64,000 bases of DNA, from NCBI RefSeq assembly GCF_963422355.1, contig NC_085103.1:4970548-5034547 (forward strand), given 5' to 3'. Every line of letters starts with the position of its first letter. The stretch's first letter is position 1. Under the pieces are notes generated by a model. It made no database searches. It was not told the DNA's origin and worked only from the letters and a program-made list of their open reading frames with translations. Of the stretch, positions 32,314 through 43,429 are shown in pieces. The translations under genes were made by a program, and so were the position numbers. This DNA is from Corticium candelabrum (Eukaryota; Porifera; Homoscleromorpha; Homosclerophorida; Plakinidae).

Positions 32314-35300
32314 CTAAACGTCGTGGTACTTTTCGAGTCTTGCTCTTGCCTTATCACATTCGTCTTCTTCTAACGGTTTCTTGCTTTGATAGATCAACCA
32401 TTCGTCTGGAGTATTGTCCACCAAATTCCAATATTTCAAAAGAGGTTTTCTACAATTAACCCAAGCTGCAATCTGTTGTACTGGTAGCGGTGGCAACGTT
32501 GGGTCAGGAACAAGTGACTTCTTCCATGATCGACAATCATCGTAATGATCAAGAAACGCTGCAAGGTTTGGCAAGAAAGGATCGTCGCCTCTGCCCCGCC
32601 GCTTCCGTGCAGTGTCTGTGCTAAGGCACCTGTCGAAAACTGGGTAATTCAAATTGCGTACCCGCACTCCACGAAAAGCGGGGAAAATGTGATGAGCACA
32701 ATAATGATCTTTGTGCTCGAACACTAGTGAGCATTTTGAACAACACAGTGGACACTTGGCTTGACATCCTTTTATTTCTTTCCAAATTCTTTCACGCTCG
32801 TCGATCATGCTAGATTCTAATGTTTCTTGCAAATAATTAGATCGTACGTCGGTTAGTAGCTTCCTCATACTAACCTTAAACTTTTCACAAAAATTGTTAA
32901 CTTTTGAAATAGGAAAGTTGGTTATTTGTGGAAATCTTTCCAATGCAACCATTAGCAAGTTTCGAGAACCAGCACTCTCAGATGAGTCGTCAACACACTT
33001 TGCTAAGTAGGCCTTAAAGTTATTAAGACAACCAGAAGGCTGAGAGCTTTGCCGCCAACGTTCAGCGACGTCCATGATCGCCTTGTACATTTGTGAAACA
33101 CTGTTTTCAAGTGTGCGCATTTCCTTGCCTATTGTTACCTGTTTACGATTTTCAAACATTTCCATAAATAGCTTTTTCAGATATGCGTTTACATCGATGC
33201 AATACTCCAACACCGCATCATAGTTCCCTACCGTGAAAGAGCTATGATACGCACGTTTTGTTGCATACTCGGCATTCGGCATTTCTTGTTGAACTTGGCC
33301 AAGTACTTCCGACGCAAATTCTTGCACTTTACTCTTTACCCAAACATTCAGTTGTCTGCTGTACTCGTCAGCAAACGTTGCTGCACGTTCTAAATCGTTG
33401 GCTTCGTCACTGACCGTGGTAAGAAATGTTTGGCGTTTTTTTAACCTCTTCGTTTCGAGCTGCATTTTCTCTTCAGCCCTTCGCTTGTCATCGGCAGAGC
33501 AGACTGCCGTACAAGCTACTCGTTGTAAGTAAACTATAAGATCGTTAGTAAATGGAGCTAGCCGCAGTTTCAGTCTATTGTTAAACGAGCTCAAAGAAGG
33601 TTGCATCTCGTTGACAATCTTGCTAGCCCGAACAACGACATCTGTAACAATAGCTGGGTCGCACTGTCCATCTTCTGATTCGAACTTAGCTGCAACCCTG
33701 TCTCGCAGATTCTCTACTTCTTTTCTCATTCGAGGCACCACGCGAGTCGTGACTTCTTCTCGACTAATAGGATGATTATGCGACTTTGGAAGAACTCCGT
33801 GCAACAGTTTCTGAGGTAATTTACGTAAAGTACCAAACCAGCCGTCGTGGGTTCTGTCGCCGAACTCTGTTGTGTTGCTTACTTTCTGAGCTGTATCAAC
33901 CACACCAGACGTTATTTCGAGATATTTATCAAACCACTCGTCGTGGCTAGAGTCGCTGAAGTGTGTCGATTTCAACAATTCAACCGAACAGGAACCCATA
34001 GCCACGACCGCAAGTATTTTGTCATCAATGCGATGTCTTATCAGAACGTCTCTAAAAGTTGTCACAATTTCTTGCTCGATGTCCTCCTTCTTCTTTTTAA
34101 TCTCTTCAAGATGCTTTGTGTAGTTCGTCTCATATCGGCTCCACGATTCATCAAAAAGTTTTGCTGCATCGGACGTAGACAAAGAAGATTCATATTCAGT
34201 ACGCTTCAACTCGTTTTCAAGATGTTCATGAAAGCGTCGATCAGATTTCAATCTGTCGCTAGCCAACTGTCGCTGTTTCAGCCATGAATATTTGTGAAAT
34301 TCATAAAAAGATGAAATTGGAGTTGTTAGCTTGCAACGAAATTTTTCCTTTAGGTCTTCGTTGTATCTCTTGGCTTGAGTGCCCTTTTCAAAGTCGCGTT
34401 CTAACTCATCTTCCATTAATTCTTTCAATTTACTTAACTCAGCACGACATTCTAAGTCATACTTTTCGACTACTTTTTCGTCCCTAGCCGTATGCAATCG
34501 TTCTGTGTGTTTCTTAAGAACAGCTCTCGCCTGCTTGTCGAACTTGCTTTCGGCTGGTTTGACAAGAGATGTCACGATCTTATTCATCTCTTTGTGAAGA
34601 TGCAATTCATCAAGAGCTTTGTAATGCAATAGTGTGTAACCGTACTCAGTGAGTGTATCCCACACTATACAAGCGTGTCTATACCAGTCTACTAGAGGGT
34701 CACAATCATCAGGCGGCTTTACCTTTGAATGATCATCTAGCGTGGATCGCAGTATCTTTCTGCGTAGAGCAAACGCCTCTTCCGAAAATACAGCAGACGG
34801 TGATTCCACAGTCCGACCTTCCTGTTTGGTTTCATAAAATGCATTCGGAAGAAGAAATATAGCGTCTTGTCTCAAAGACACGAGATCATCAAGGTCTTTC
34901 TGTCCACTTTCCATTGCCTCTTTCAGCGTTTTCCTCAGCAGAGTTAACGAATCGCTTTGTACTTTAGTGTCACGATCTCTTTGGTCTCGCAAAACGAACA
35001 TCATTTCTGTTCGAATATCGGTCAACTTCAGATAATCCATTGCGTACAAACAGATTTCTAATAATTCCTTAATCTGTGTGGTAATTTCACCCTTATGGTT
35101 CACTATAACGGCATCCGAACAAGCCATAGCCATCACCGTAATTTGATTGTCAAACACGTGACCACCTCCTTCCAAAGACAACAGCCCTTCCGAATCAAGA
35201 ACTAAAAGATATCTTCCGTCCGATATGCTTACGAATGAAGCATACAAACCTTTCGTGCATCTTCCCGTCCTTGTAGCAAACCCACAACCAAACAAGTAAT

Positions 35301-37418
35301 TGAGCAATGTAGATTTGCCAGAACTCTGCGCGCCTATAACTGATACGACAACCAAATTGTTTCTGTTCTTCAACTCGACTCCTAGTTGTCTCATTATATC
35401 TTGTATAAACTTGCTTGCAGTCATCTGTAATTGATTTCCTCGAAGTAATTGCATAGGATAACCTTCCAATACACATTGCGTGTAAACTTGCTTAATTACC
35501 TGGGGGTCTAGATGGAGTTTCTTCAAATGATCATTCACTATCTTATCATCTTCTAGCAAAGCACAAAGTTCCATCAATTCGTTCCAGAAGGAGTCTATCG
35601 ATATATCAAACTGATCAATGCAAAACGAAACTTCCTTTAGCTTGCGTTTGATATCATCTTTTTTGTGTTGAGTTCCTTCTTTACTGTTCTGTTGACCTGT
35701 GGATCTGATTGATTCCAATGGTTTCATTTGCTGACTAAGCTCTCGTCTCTCCTTAAAGAGAGGATCGATATATCGGTCTTTCCACACCTCCAAGTAATGT
35801 TGAAATTCTGCCAAATGATGGCGATTTTTGATTGACACAAGAACAATGAATAGTCTGACTGGATGAGATATCTCAATCGTTTGCCGGCGAGTCTGCAACT
35901 CTCTCATCTCTTGTTCTAGTTTTGCTAATTCTACGTGAATATCACCTGTAACTTCGTTTTCCTGAAGTTCTTTCTCCTGGTGACGAATTTTAGCCATAGA
36001 GGCGTAAATTGCTGTTAGAGGAAAAAGAAGATTAGCAAGGTCGGTTTTCTTCGGATTACTTGCTTCAAGAGCCTCAAATACTTTTCTTCCCAAAGCCGAA
36101 AATCCGTCTAATTGCCTACCAGACTCCTTCTTGTAAGCCTGACCTTGTCCAGTACAACAAGACACAAAACACCTTTGAATAACTTCGGAGCAAGGTAATC
36201 GTTGTTTGAGTTTGTCAAATATCGGTGCCATCTCATCTTTAATGCGTATAACAGTCATCTGTCGCTGCTCCTGAGTGCGACATTTGGCAAGATCTTCGAC
36301 GAACACAACTTGTGCTATTCTATTAGGAAAAATCTCTCCTAACGATTGATTAATTGATGACGATTGTGGAATGGTAGGAGACATTTCTGCACTACTGGGA
36401 ACATCACGAACAAAAATGGCAATTTTTGCGTTGCTGCAGTGAAGATTACAACTGTTTAGTAAAAACGATCGCAAACTGTCATCAAGAGAACCTCCAGGAC
36501 CAAAGTCATTAGCAGTCACGTGAACAAGTACTAGAGCTGCAACCGAGCAAAGAGTGGACAAAGCATGACAAAATGTTTTTTCATTCGTAAACCCGTGGAC
36601 ATCGGCAAAGTTGAGACCGCATGGAACGTTAGATTTGACCTCAAGTAAAAGATCAATAGAAGGGGAATGACATAAACCGCCATCACCTTCGTCAGAGCAC
36701 ACATCAAACGAATCAAAACCTAACGACGTAGTCTCTAGTTGTCCTACCAACTTTCCCGTCAATGTTGATTTTCCTTTCCGTACAGCGTTTGCTGTACCGC
36801 ATGATACGACGAGTGGATGACTTGGGACTGCGAGAACATCTTGAAGAGATTGAAAGTTTGTGACTGTTCGAGTATCGTCTACAGAAAGTTGAAGAACGTA
36901 AGCGAACGGAACAGCGCAATACAGACTCGAATAGAGAGACACGAGGCGACTGTGAACTGCATCAGGCATTACCTCTAACAAAGCAATAAAAATATCTTTG
37001 AGCGTTATCTCCAAGAGCAAACGAGGAAGCGCAGCAGTTTCGTCCGCCCTTGTTTGCCTTGCCAGGACGGAAACAATCACATATACAACTGATTGAAAGT
37101 TTTCTCTTCGCTTTAACAAATCCACTAAATAGGACTTGAGATGGACAGCAAACCCCTTACCGCCACATTTACGATAGATATCGATTACCTTTTCTGAAGA
37201 GAGCTCTTCCAGCTCAACTGTGAAAAGACTGTCGTCGTTTGTAGAATTAGGACGACTATCTCCGATCATCATTTCGTAGAATTGTTGCTTCACTCTCAAT
37301 TGTCGCTCACTGTCAGATTCAAAACGTCTTCCTAAACGCTTAGCATTTTCTACTGCATTACTAAAGTGAGACTGCCGACTACAATCTGAAGGTATCGTCT
37401 CATTAGAAGACGATGCTT
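32314..37418 (-). CDS. Very large GTPase (VLIG/GVIN-like), main exon
   Basis: This 5.1-kb open exon encodes about 1700 residues. It is entered in phase 1 through the acceptor TATGTATGTTCAG (37421-37419) and ends at TAA or TAG at 32314. Numbering is from an ATG 19 codons upstream that is in the intron. Residues 222-240 hold a degenerate first P-loop (SCGTANAVRKGKSTLTGKL). The canonical VLIG-type G domain starts near 708, with G1 GAQSSGKST (715-723), G3 LDSEG (760-764) and an RDQRD motif (830-834) resembling the guanine-specificity RD of GBP-like GTPases. Coiled segments lie at about 500-600 and 990-1150. A C-terminal zinc-type cluster (CQAKCPLCCSKC, then HYCAHH) near 1570-1600 is typical of this family. 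Members are cytosolic and of uncertain role; those of vertebrates respond to interferon. No break is visible. Confidence 0.9.
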
Positions 37419-37498
37419 CTGAACATACATATATACAATACAAGAGATTAAATAATGCCATATAGTGTGTACACAATCAGAAAAGTCTCATCACTTAC

Positions 37499-37624
37499 CA
37501 TCTCTAGTGTTTGCCACTGAAATTGCAGCAGATTTATCCCAAATATAACTTGCTGCTGTCTGAGATCCCAAGTCGCTACCAATGCCAATCGTCTCAATAC
37601 TATCATTTGTATGATGATTTTGAT
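37499..37624 (-). CDS. Linker exon of the VLIG gene (126 bp, phase 1-1)
   Basis: Bounded by acceptor TTTTGTTTTCTAG and donor TG before GTAAGTGA. It encodes QNHHTNDSIETIGIGSDLGS, then QTAASYIWDKSAAISVANTR. Unit 1 has a homologous exon of identical length at 956-1081 (shared STxGSSxxxIGxGxDxGSQ pattern). The 80-bp intron to the large exon is normal for this locus. There is no ATG, so at least one further exon lies upstream. Confidence 0.78.
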
Positions 37625-37712
37625 CTAGAAAACAAAAGTAACGAATCTATAATACATGACAAACTGCTGTAGCCTGCACTATAGGTGCATGCATGTATGT
37701 ACAAGACGGCAA

Positions 37713-37720
<8 letters not shown>

Positions 37721-37801
<81 letters not shown>

Positions 37802-37818
37802 ATATATTATATATATAA
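37721..37818. repeat. (TA)n microsatellite
   Basis: Nearly 100 bp of TA repeats just upstream of the linker exon. Confidence 0.95.
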
Positions 37819-37849
37819 AGAGCTTACCCGGGGGATATCCCCAACCTAA

Positions 37850-38020
37850 TAATCAATACTTACAAATTGTTGTGAATTTTAAGGCACGTCTCTGTCGCTA
37901 GAAAAGCCAGTGGTCGTCTCAAGTAGTATGTAGAATGCCGGTGTACCAGTGATTTGCTACCTCCGGTGATCTATTACCGCGGTGGCAAATCACCTCAAGG
38001 GTAGTAGATCACCAAACCGT
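37850..38020. repeat. Eroded exon remnant and dispersed-repeat copy 3
   Basis: GACGTGCCTTAAAATTC followed by GTAAGTATT (37855-37900, minus strand) aligns with the end of unit 1 exon 1169-1267 and its donor, but its phase no longer fits. At 37935-38020 lie GGTGGCAAATCACC and GGGTAGTAGATCACC, boxes of the interspersed family seen at 1340 and 5975. From 38021 to about 38450 nothing is evident. Confidence 0.45.
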
Positions 38021-38449
38021 CATTCGAAGACAATGATGTAATTAGGTTACTGTAGACAGTACAAGTGTACGGCAGTCTGAAAAAAGATCTTTGCCAGCTT
38101 CATTAAAAGCTCTGGAATCAATCATGTTCTCATCTCTGCTATACTATAAACATTCAAGTGCAAATGAACGGGACCGATTGTGGAACGTTTTCTGCAGCAT
38201 ACCTGACGAAGCTGCATGTGCCACGAAAAAACATCCATTGTAAACTCTCGTGTTCTGGAAATGACAGAGCACACAAAAAGTGCCTCGAGTGTCTACAGAA
38301 ATAGCGGCTTTTCCATTTCATCTGAGATGAGCAGTTACGTTAATTGTGCAGAATGATAGTGGTACTTTTTGTATGTGTATAATGCAGAAAGGTCGCGTTG
38401 TAAAGAAGACAATTTAACAGCTTTTGTTAGCTGAACCTCTAAAAACAGA

Positions 38450-40510
38450 CTTTCGAAGTTATAGTAGAGGACTCGAAGGACGATGATCATCCAAAGAAAG
38501 CCGTCCAAAAGCTAATCACAAGGTCTGTAGTAGAGCATGACTACTCCGCACAGGAAACGTGCCATCACCTTACGGGTGAGAAGTTAGTAGTATGGAGTAG
38601 AACAATTTTACGTGTCAACGTTGATGGTCAACGGGAAGTCGATGTGGCACAAGATAAACAGGCTACAATTTCAAGTGCCATAGACCACTACGTAAACAGG
38701 CTAAAAAGTAACGAATTTGAAAATCTCTGCTTTGATGACTTTGTCACGCAGTACGATTTCAAAAGGACGTCTTGTCAAACGCAACAAAAGGCTGTCATTC
38801 GTTACGTTCCTGAAGTAAAGGCTGCACTTCCATATGATTTGGAAAAGTATGAAATTTACTGCTTTAGGCAGCTGGTAAAATAAAATATAAACCTTTACGG
38901 TGCATAGAAGAACTGACCGCTGATTTTGGTGGTAGTGCAGTTGCTTCGTGGGAAGAATGGCAGTGCTGTTGCTCTGACGACCTGAATCGTCGGATTTGTT
39001 TTGCTCAGGACGTTGAAAGGGCAACAGATCACGACGAAGTAGAAATCGATGGTGACAATCTAGCACCCTGCGATGTTGATGAAAATGGTACGTGCAATAG
39101 TAGATGGCACGCAGTAGAAGACTGGATGGTATTGTGTCAGTTAGATGCTGACTTTTCAGAATCTCCAGAGAACGAACAGGGTTCTGATAGTAATACCGAT
39201 TGGACAGCATCTGCTGTGAATTTTCCTGATGCCCAAGAAGCCATAACATTTATTGCTGATAATAAATCTGAGCACGGTGTAGTTGATCAGAACGTTGACC
39301 TGAGCGACTATAATCCTGATTTCTTACTAGGCAATCAGTGAGTTGCATATGACATAGTCAAATGCCATTTCAAAAACTTAACCAGGGTCTGTCGCCGGAT
39401 CCACTTCGATGTGTCATATGTGGAACGGCTGGTACTGGTAAGTCGTATCTTATCGGATGCTTCCGTTCTCTACTCAGAGGTGCATGTTGTGTCGCTGCTC
39501 CAACAGCAACAGGGGTAGCAGCGTTTAATGTGAATGGTAGAACATTGCACTCTTTATTAAAACTGCCTCTCAACTTTACGGCAAGTAATGAATTGCGTGG
39601 TCCTGCACTACAGAATCTGCAGGAACAGTTAAAGCAATGTCGTTATCTAATTATAGACGAAATGTCAATGATTGGTCGACGTCAGTTAGGCATGATACAT
39701 CAGAGGTTGTGTCAGGCACGTCCTGACCATGCTGGAGCCTTTCGGTGGTCTGTCCTTGGTACTGGTCGGAGAATTTGGACAGATGCCTCCAGTGGGAGAC
39801 ACTCCACTCTATGTCGCAGATTCGAAGGGTATTTTGTCGAATTTGGGTAGAGCCATGTAAACAGAATTTTCGGAGTCGGTGTGCTGACCAAAGTTATGAG
39901 GCAGGCCGGCAGTGATGATGCTCAAATCAGATTCAGACAAGCCTTTCTGCGACTAAGAAATGCTGCCGTCACTGAAAATGACTGGCAACTTTTCATGACC
40001 CGTACCATTGAGTCGGCAGGGGTAAATAGAGAGAATTTGACACTGTTTGATGAAGCAATCCGACTATTCTTGACAGTGGAAGAGGTGGCCGAATACAACG
40101 TCGCTTACCTACGTCGACTAGGCAGGCCTATTGCTCACATCAAGGCTATACACAATTGCGCTGAGGCCAAAAAGGCCAGTGAAGATGAAGCTGGGGGTCT
40201 TCATGCGAGTGTAGTCTTATGCGAAGGTGCCGTGTTATGTCGTCCTCCAATATGTGGACGGAGCCAGGGTTAGTAAATGGGAGCATGGGAACGATTGTGG
40301 CTATACTGTATCGTTCTGGTGGACCTCTTGACCTTCCGATTGCTGTTGTGGTGCGTTTTAACAAATACAATGGTCCCACATGAGGAGGCGAAAGATGCGT
40401 TCCCATTGCACCCATCAGTCGATCCTGAAAAACAGGAAATAGAGAGATGTCACCCTGATCGATGCCATGCTAGCCAGAGGTCTCACAACAGTTGCCGAAC
40501 GTAATCAGTA
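38450..40510 (+). pseudogene. Helitron-type (PIF1-like) helicase pseudogene
   Basis: In order on the plus strand: HDYSAQETCHHLTGEKLVVW (38540) and the VNxLK region, the part upstream of Helitron helicases; an acidic linker; LRCVICGTAGTGKSYLIGCF with Walker A (39400); VAAPTATGVAAFNVNGRTLH; YLIIDEMSMIGRRQL with Walker B (39645); after a frameshift LVLVGEFGQMPPVGDTPLYV; LTKVMRQAG; then NMWTEPGLVNGSMGTIV (40270). This is the SF1B PIF1 motif order. At least four frameshifts or stops break it, for example near 38883, 39340, 39740, 39858 and 40275. Neither the Rep (HUH) domain nor Helitron ends were located, so it could also be a stand-alone PIF1-like gene copy. Confidence 0.75.
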
Positions 40511-40539
40511 AGTATTTACACACACAAGTTTCATAAACT

Positions 40540-40950
40540 TTTCATTATGAATCTGATCAACTCTTCTTATGGAACTTTGTCGGCTCAAGCTCTTTCCTTT
40601 TTGATATTGTTACAATGCTGGCTTATCAAATATTGGTGAGATGTATGCTATAATTGAGTGTTACTGATATCTCAATTTCAGCTGTGTTGTACAGGTGTTT
40701 GAAGTATTGGAAAAAAGATACAATTTTGACACCACTTCTATGCGACCTACAACACCTCTCGACCTCAACATTCTGTACTGGGATGTCCCACGTGACCTCT
40801 CACCTGACACGACACGTCTATTCTACAAGATCTGTTCAACTTTTCTTATGGAACCTTTTATCAGCTCAAGTTTCTTCTTCTTTCATATTGTCGCATTGTT
40901 GGCTTATCAAGTACTGGTGAGATGTATGCCAAGATGTGAAAAAGATTAAC
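40540..40950. repeat. Two direct copies of an about 110-bp segment
   Basis: Segments near 40540-40645 and 40825-40935 share CTTATGGAACxTTxTCxGCTCAA and TTGGCTTATCAAxTAxTGGTGAGATGTATG. They are about 285 bp apart. It is possibly a local duplication after the helicase copy. Confidence 0.55.
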
Positions 40951-41059
40951 AATTGAGCTCAACCGGTCACGTGAGCGACTATTCAATAATAATAGGTTTT
41001 TCTTTATAACGTTGTCGACACTGCCATAGTCAATAGCATCCTTCTATTTGAACAGCTGA

Positions 41060-41775
41060 ATCCCGATACGAAGATGTCCCATCTCGACTTTCACATTGCT
41101 ATCACACGTCAACTGGTACGGTTGTTCAGTGAATGTCGTTTTGCGCCACAGCCGATTCTTCCCGCTCCTGCACCTACTCCTACTGCTACTACTGCTGCTG
41201 AACTGTTGCCTGTGACTGCACCTGTTCCTGTTCCTATCGTGACTACTGCTGCTCGGTCAACATGTACTGATCAGTCAGCATCTACTGAGAGGCCATTTAA
41301 GATGCATCAACGGTCTGTGGTTCCACAATTGATGGCACCACCACCACAAGTAGTTGTAATGCCACTACTACAAGTAGTTGTAAGGCCACCACCACAGGTA
41401 GTTTTGATGCTACCACCACAGGTAGTTGTGATGCTACCACCACCAGCTCTACTGTCACAGCAACCTGGTGTTACGTTGCTACCTGCTGAGCCACAACCAC
41501 AACCAGCAGTACCACCACAGTGACCTGGTGTGCCACAACGCCTCAACTGGTAACACGAATGGCCATAATGTTCTGTTTACTCAGGCCAGGAACAGGCCTC
41601 GTTGTGGAGTGTGTAGGAACCTTTCAACCGCGTACTGTAAGGCATGCAAGCTGGCCCTTTGCTGCTGCAGGTCGAAGAACTGTTTCTACACCTACCACAA
41701 CTCTAAAGCTGCACAGGACCAGTTCTGGGAGATGAATGCGCAGACAAAGACGTCCAGTTGGTTCATTGGCTAGGT
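41060..41775 (+). pseudogene. piggyBac-type transposase C-terminus with a PPPQVVV repeat insert
   Basis: It starts MSHLDFHIAITRQLVRLFSE, similar to the last helix of DDE_Tnp_1_7 transposases. It ends with RPRCGVCRNLSTAYCKACKL and CFYTYHN, the cysteine-rich C-terminal domain of piggyBac transposases. Between them a long low-complexity stretch (41160-41520) encodes repeated APxP and then PPPQVVVM units. A frameshift near 41520 separates the low-complexity part from the cysteine domain. The catalytic core is not present in this window. It is a truncated, dead copy. Confidence 0.62.
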
Positions 41776-42059
41776 CGTCATTCTCTCCCTAACCGCTTAG
41801 GTCGATCAGGAGTGTGTAATTTATAGTTTTCCTTTCTCCTGAACCGGTTAGGTCAGGGCAGGAGTGTGTAGATTATAGTTTTTCCTTTCTCCTGAATCGG
41901 TTAGGTCGGGACAGGAGTGTATAGTGTATAGTTTCCTTCCCTCTTTCTCCTGAACCGGTTAGGTCGGAGCAGGATTGAGAGTGTAGATTATAGTTTTTTT
42001 CTTTCTCCTGAACCGGTTAGGTCGGGGCAGAAGTGTATGGTTTATAGATTCCCTTTCCT
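41773..42059. repeat. Minisatellite, about five copies of a 55-65-bp unit
   Basis: Each unit contains TTTCTCCTGAACCGGTTAGG, then TCGGGGCAGGAGTGTGTAG and TTATAGTTTTTCC. Copies vary in length and sequence. There are no conserved repeats with unique spacers, so it is not a CRISPR. Confidence 0.85.
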
Positions 42060-42618
42060 GTCGGTGGCCCTGTGGGGTGTCGGTCAAAATCCAGTCACAC
42101 CTCCTCGTTTTGACCGATGGTAACAGCATTATCTTCTGCTGGCTACCGTGACTGGTACAGTTGCTGTAATTTCCACGCTACATTGTTGATATCACAGACT
42201 ATGATGACACAGTACTGAGTAGTACGTATAATTGTTTGAAATTATTTCTATAGCAATTGTGTGGAACTACAGCCTTCTTTTGTTGCATGAATTGTGAAAG
42301 CTAATGGACTGCGTTCTAAGTGTGTTGCTGAGTTAGTCAGAGGTGGTGTTGGCAGCCCAAAACTGGTCGAGAGCTACTGAATGCATTTGTGTTGACTGAC
42401 TGTTCAAGTGTTGTGCTATGCTGTTCAAGTATGTTGATGTGATGCGCATACGCGTAAAGGTGTCGTGGTGATTACAGTGAACACATTGAGTCAATGTCAA
42501 AACAGGGTATATGGAGAACTGATGCAGGAATTATGCGACCTACTTTGGCTTACCAAAGCACATTTTCTGTCCTGCAGGCCAAAAGTACCCTGTGATTAAT
42601 TACTAAAAGTATCTCTAA
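42060..42618. other. No gene seen
   Basis: Unremarkable intronic or intergenic DNA after the minisatellite. Confidence 0.5.
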
Positions 42619-42682
42619 TCACACAGACACACAGACACAGACACAGACACAGACACAGACACAGACACAGACACACACACAC
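42619..42682. repeat. (ACAGAC)n microsatellite
   Basis: About nine ACAGAC units passing into (AC)n. Confidence 0.9.
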
Positions 42683-42882
42683 TTGTCACTTCTGTCACTG
42701 TGCTGAATTCGAAGTACATCTATAGTGTGGGACATTGGTTTAGCTAATTATCTCTAATCACATCGACGCATCCCTGTGTTTTCAAAGAAATATACATTCT
42801 AGCAACAAGATAATGATTAATTAATAATAATGACAATAGATAAACAAAAATTTCATAAAATTTGCATTGATATTCACAATAA

Positions 42883-42883
<1 letters not shown>

Positions 42884-42972
<89 letters not shown>
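42884..42972. repeat. (CA)n microsatellite
   Basis: About 44 CA units. Confidence 0.95.
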
Positions 42973-42973
<1 letters not shown>

Positions 42974-43144
42974 ACAAACACGCACAGATACATAAATATA
43001 TACGCTCGTAGCTCTGAAGCGATGGTGTAAACACAGCTTCATTTACTAGTTTTAGCTAGGAGTGACCTGTCAATATCTTCAGTGCATTTGTCTACGTTCT
43101 TGAGCTGAGACGTCAGCTGCACCTTTGAATACAAAACCAAGAGG

Positions 43145-43327
43145 ATGGAGGGCACAGAATTAGTTGTCAAAGTCTGGCGCAAGCTATGCAGCAAATACGT
43201 GGACAAGATCCGTCATGACGGACGTCTCAGAGGCCAAGCCAAAACAGATATGCTACAGTACGTTGAGGGCACGCAGTTTGTTACAGTTTACAGTTTAGTC
43301 ATTGTGTTGTTGTTTGTTCATCAATAG
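43145..43327 (+). CDS. Unidentified 60-codon open frame
   Basis: It begins MEGTELVVKVWRKLCSKYVD and is open to 43327. The first 45 residues look protein-like; the rest is hydrophobic and could be intron read-through. It lies directly 5' of the first broken gypsy copy and may be part of it. No family recognised. Confidence 0.25.
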   Translation: MEGTELVVKVWRKLCSKYVDKIRHDGRLRGQAKTDMLQYVEGTQFVTVYSLVIVLLFVHQ

Positions 43328-43429
43328 TAACATTATTTATGTGACATTCAATTCCAAGTGTCCACCTTCCATGCCATGTGAGATTCATGGTCAAATAATT
43401 GCTAGAGTAGCAAACAGGTACTGGCTTTC

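Noticed and set aside
33847..34287. Plus-strand frame of 146 codons inside the VLIG exon
   Set aside because: It is the antisense shadow of a long conserved coding exon.
41773..42059. CRISPR array
   Set aside because: Whole units repeat without unique spacers and the genome is eukaryotic; it is a minisatellite.
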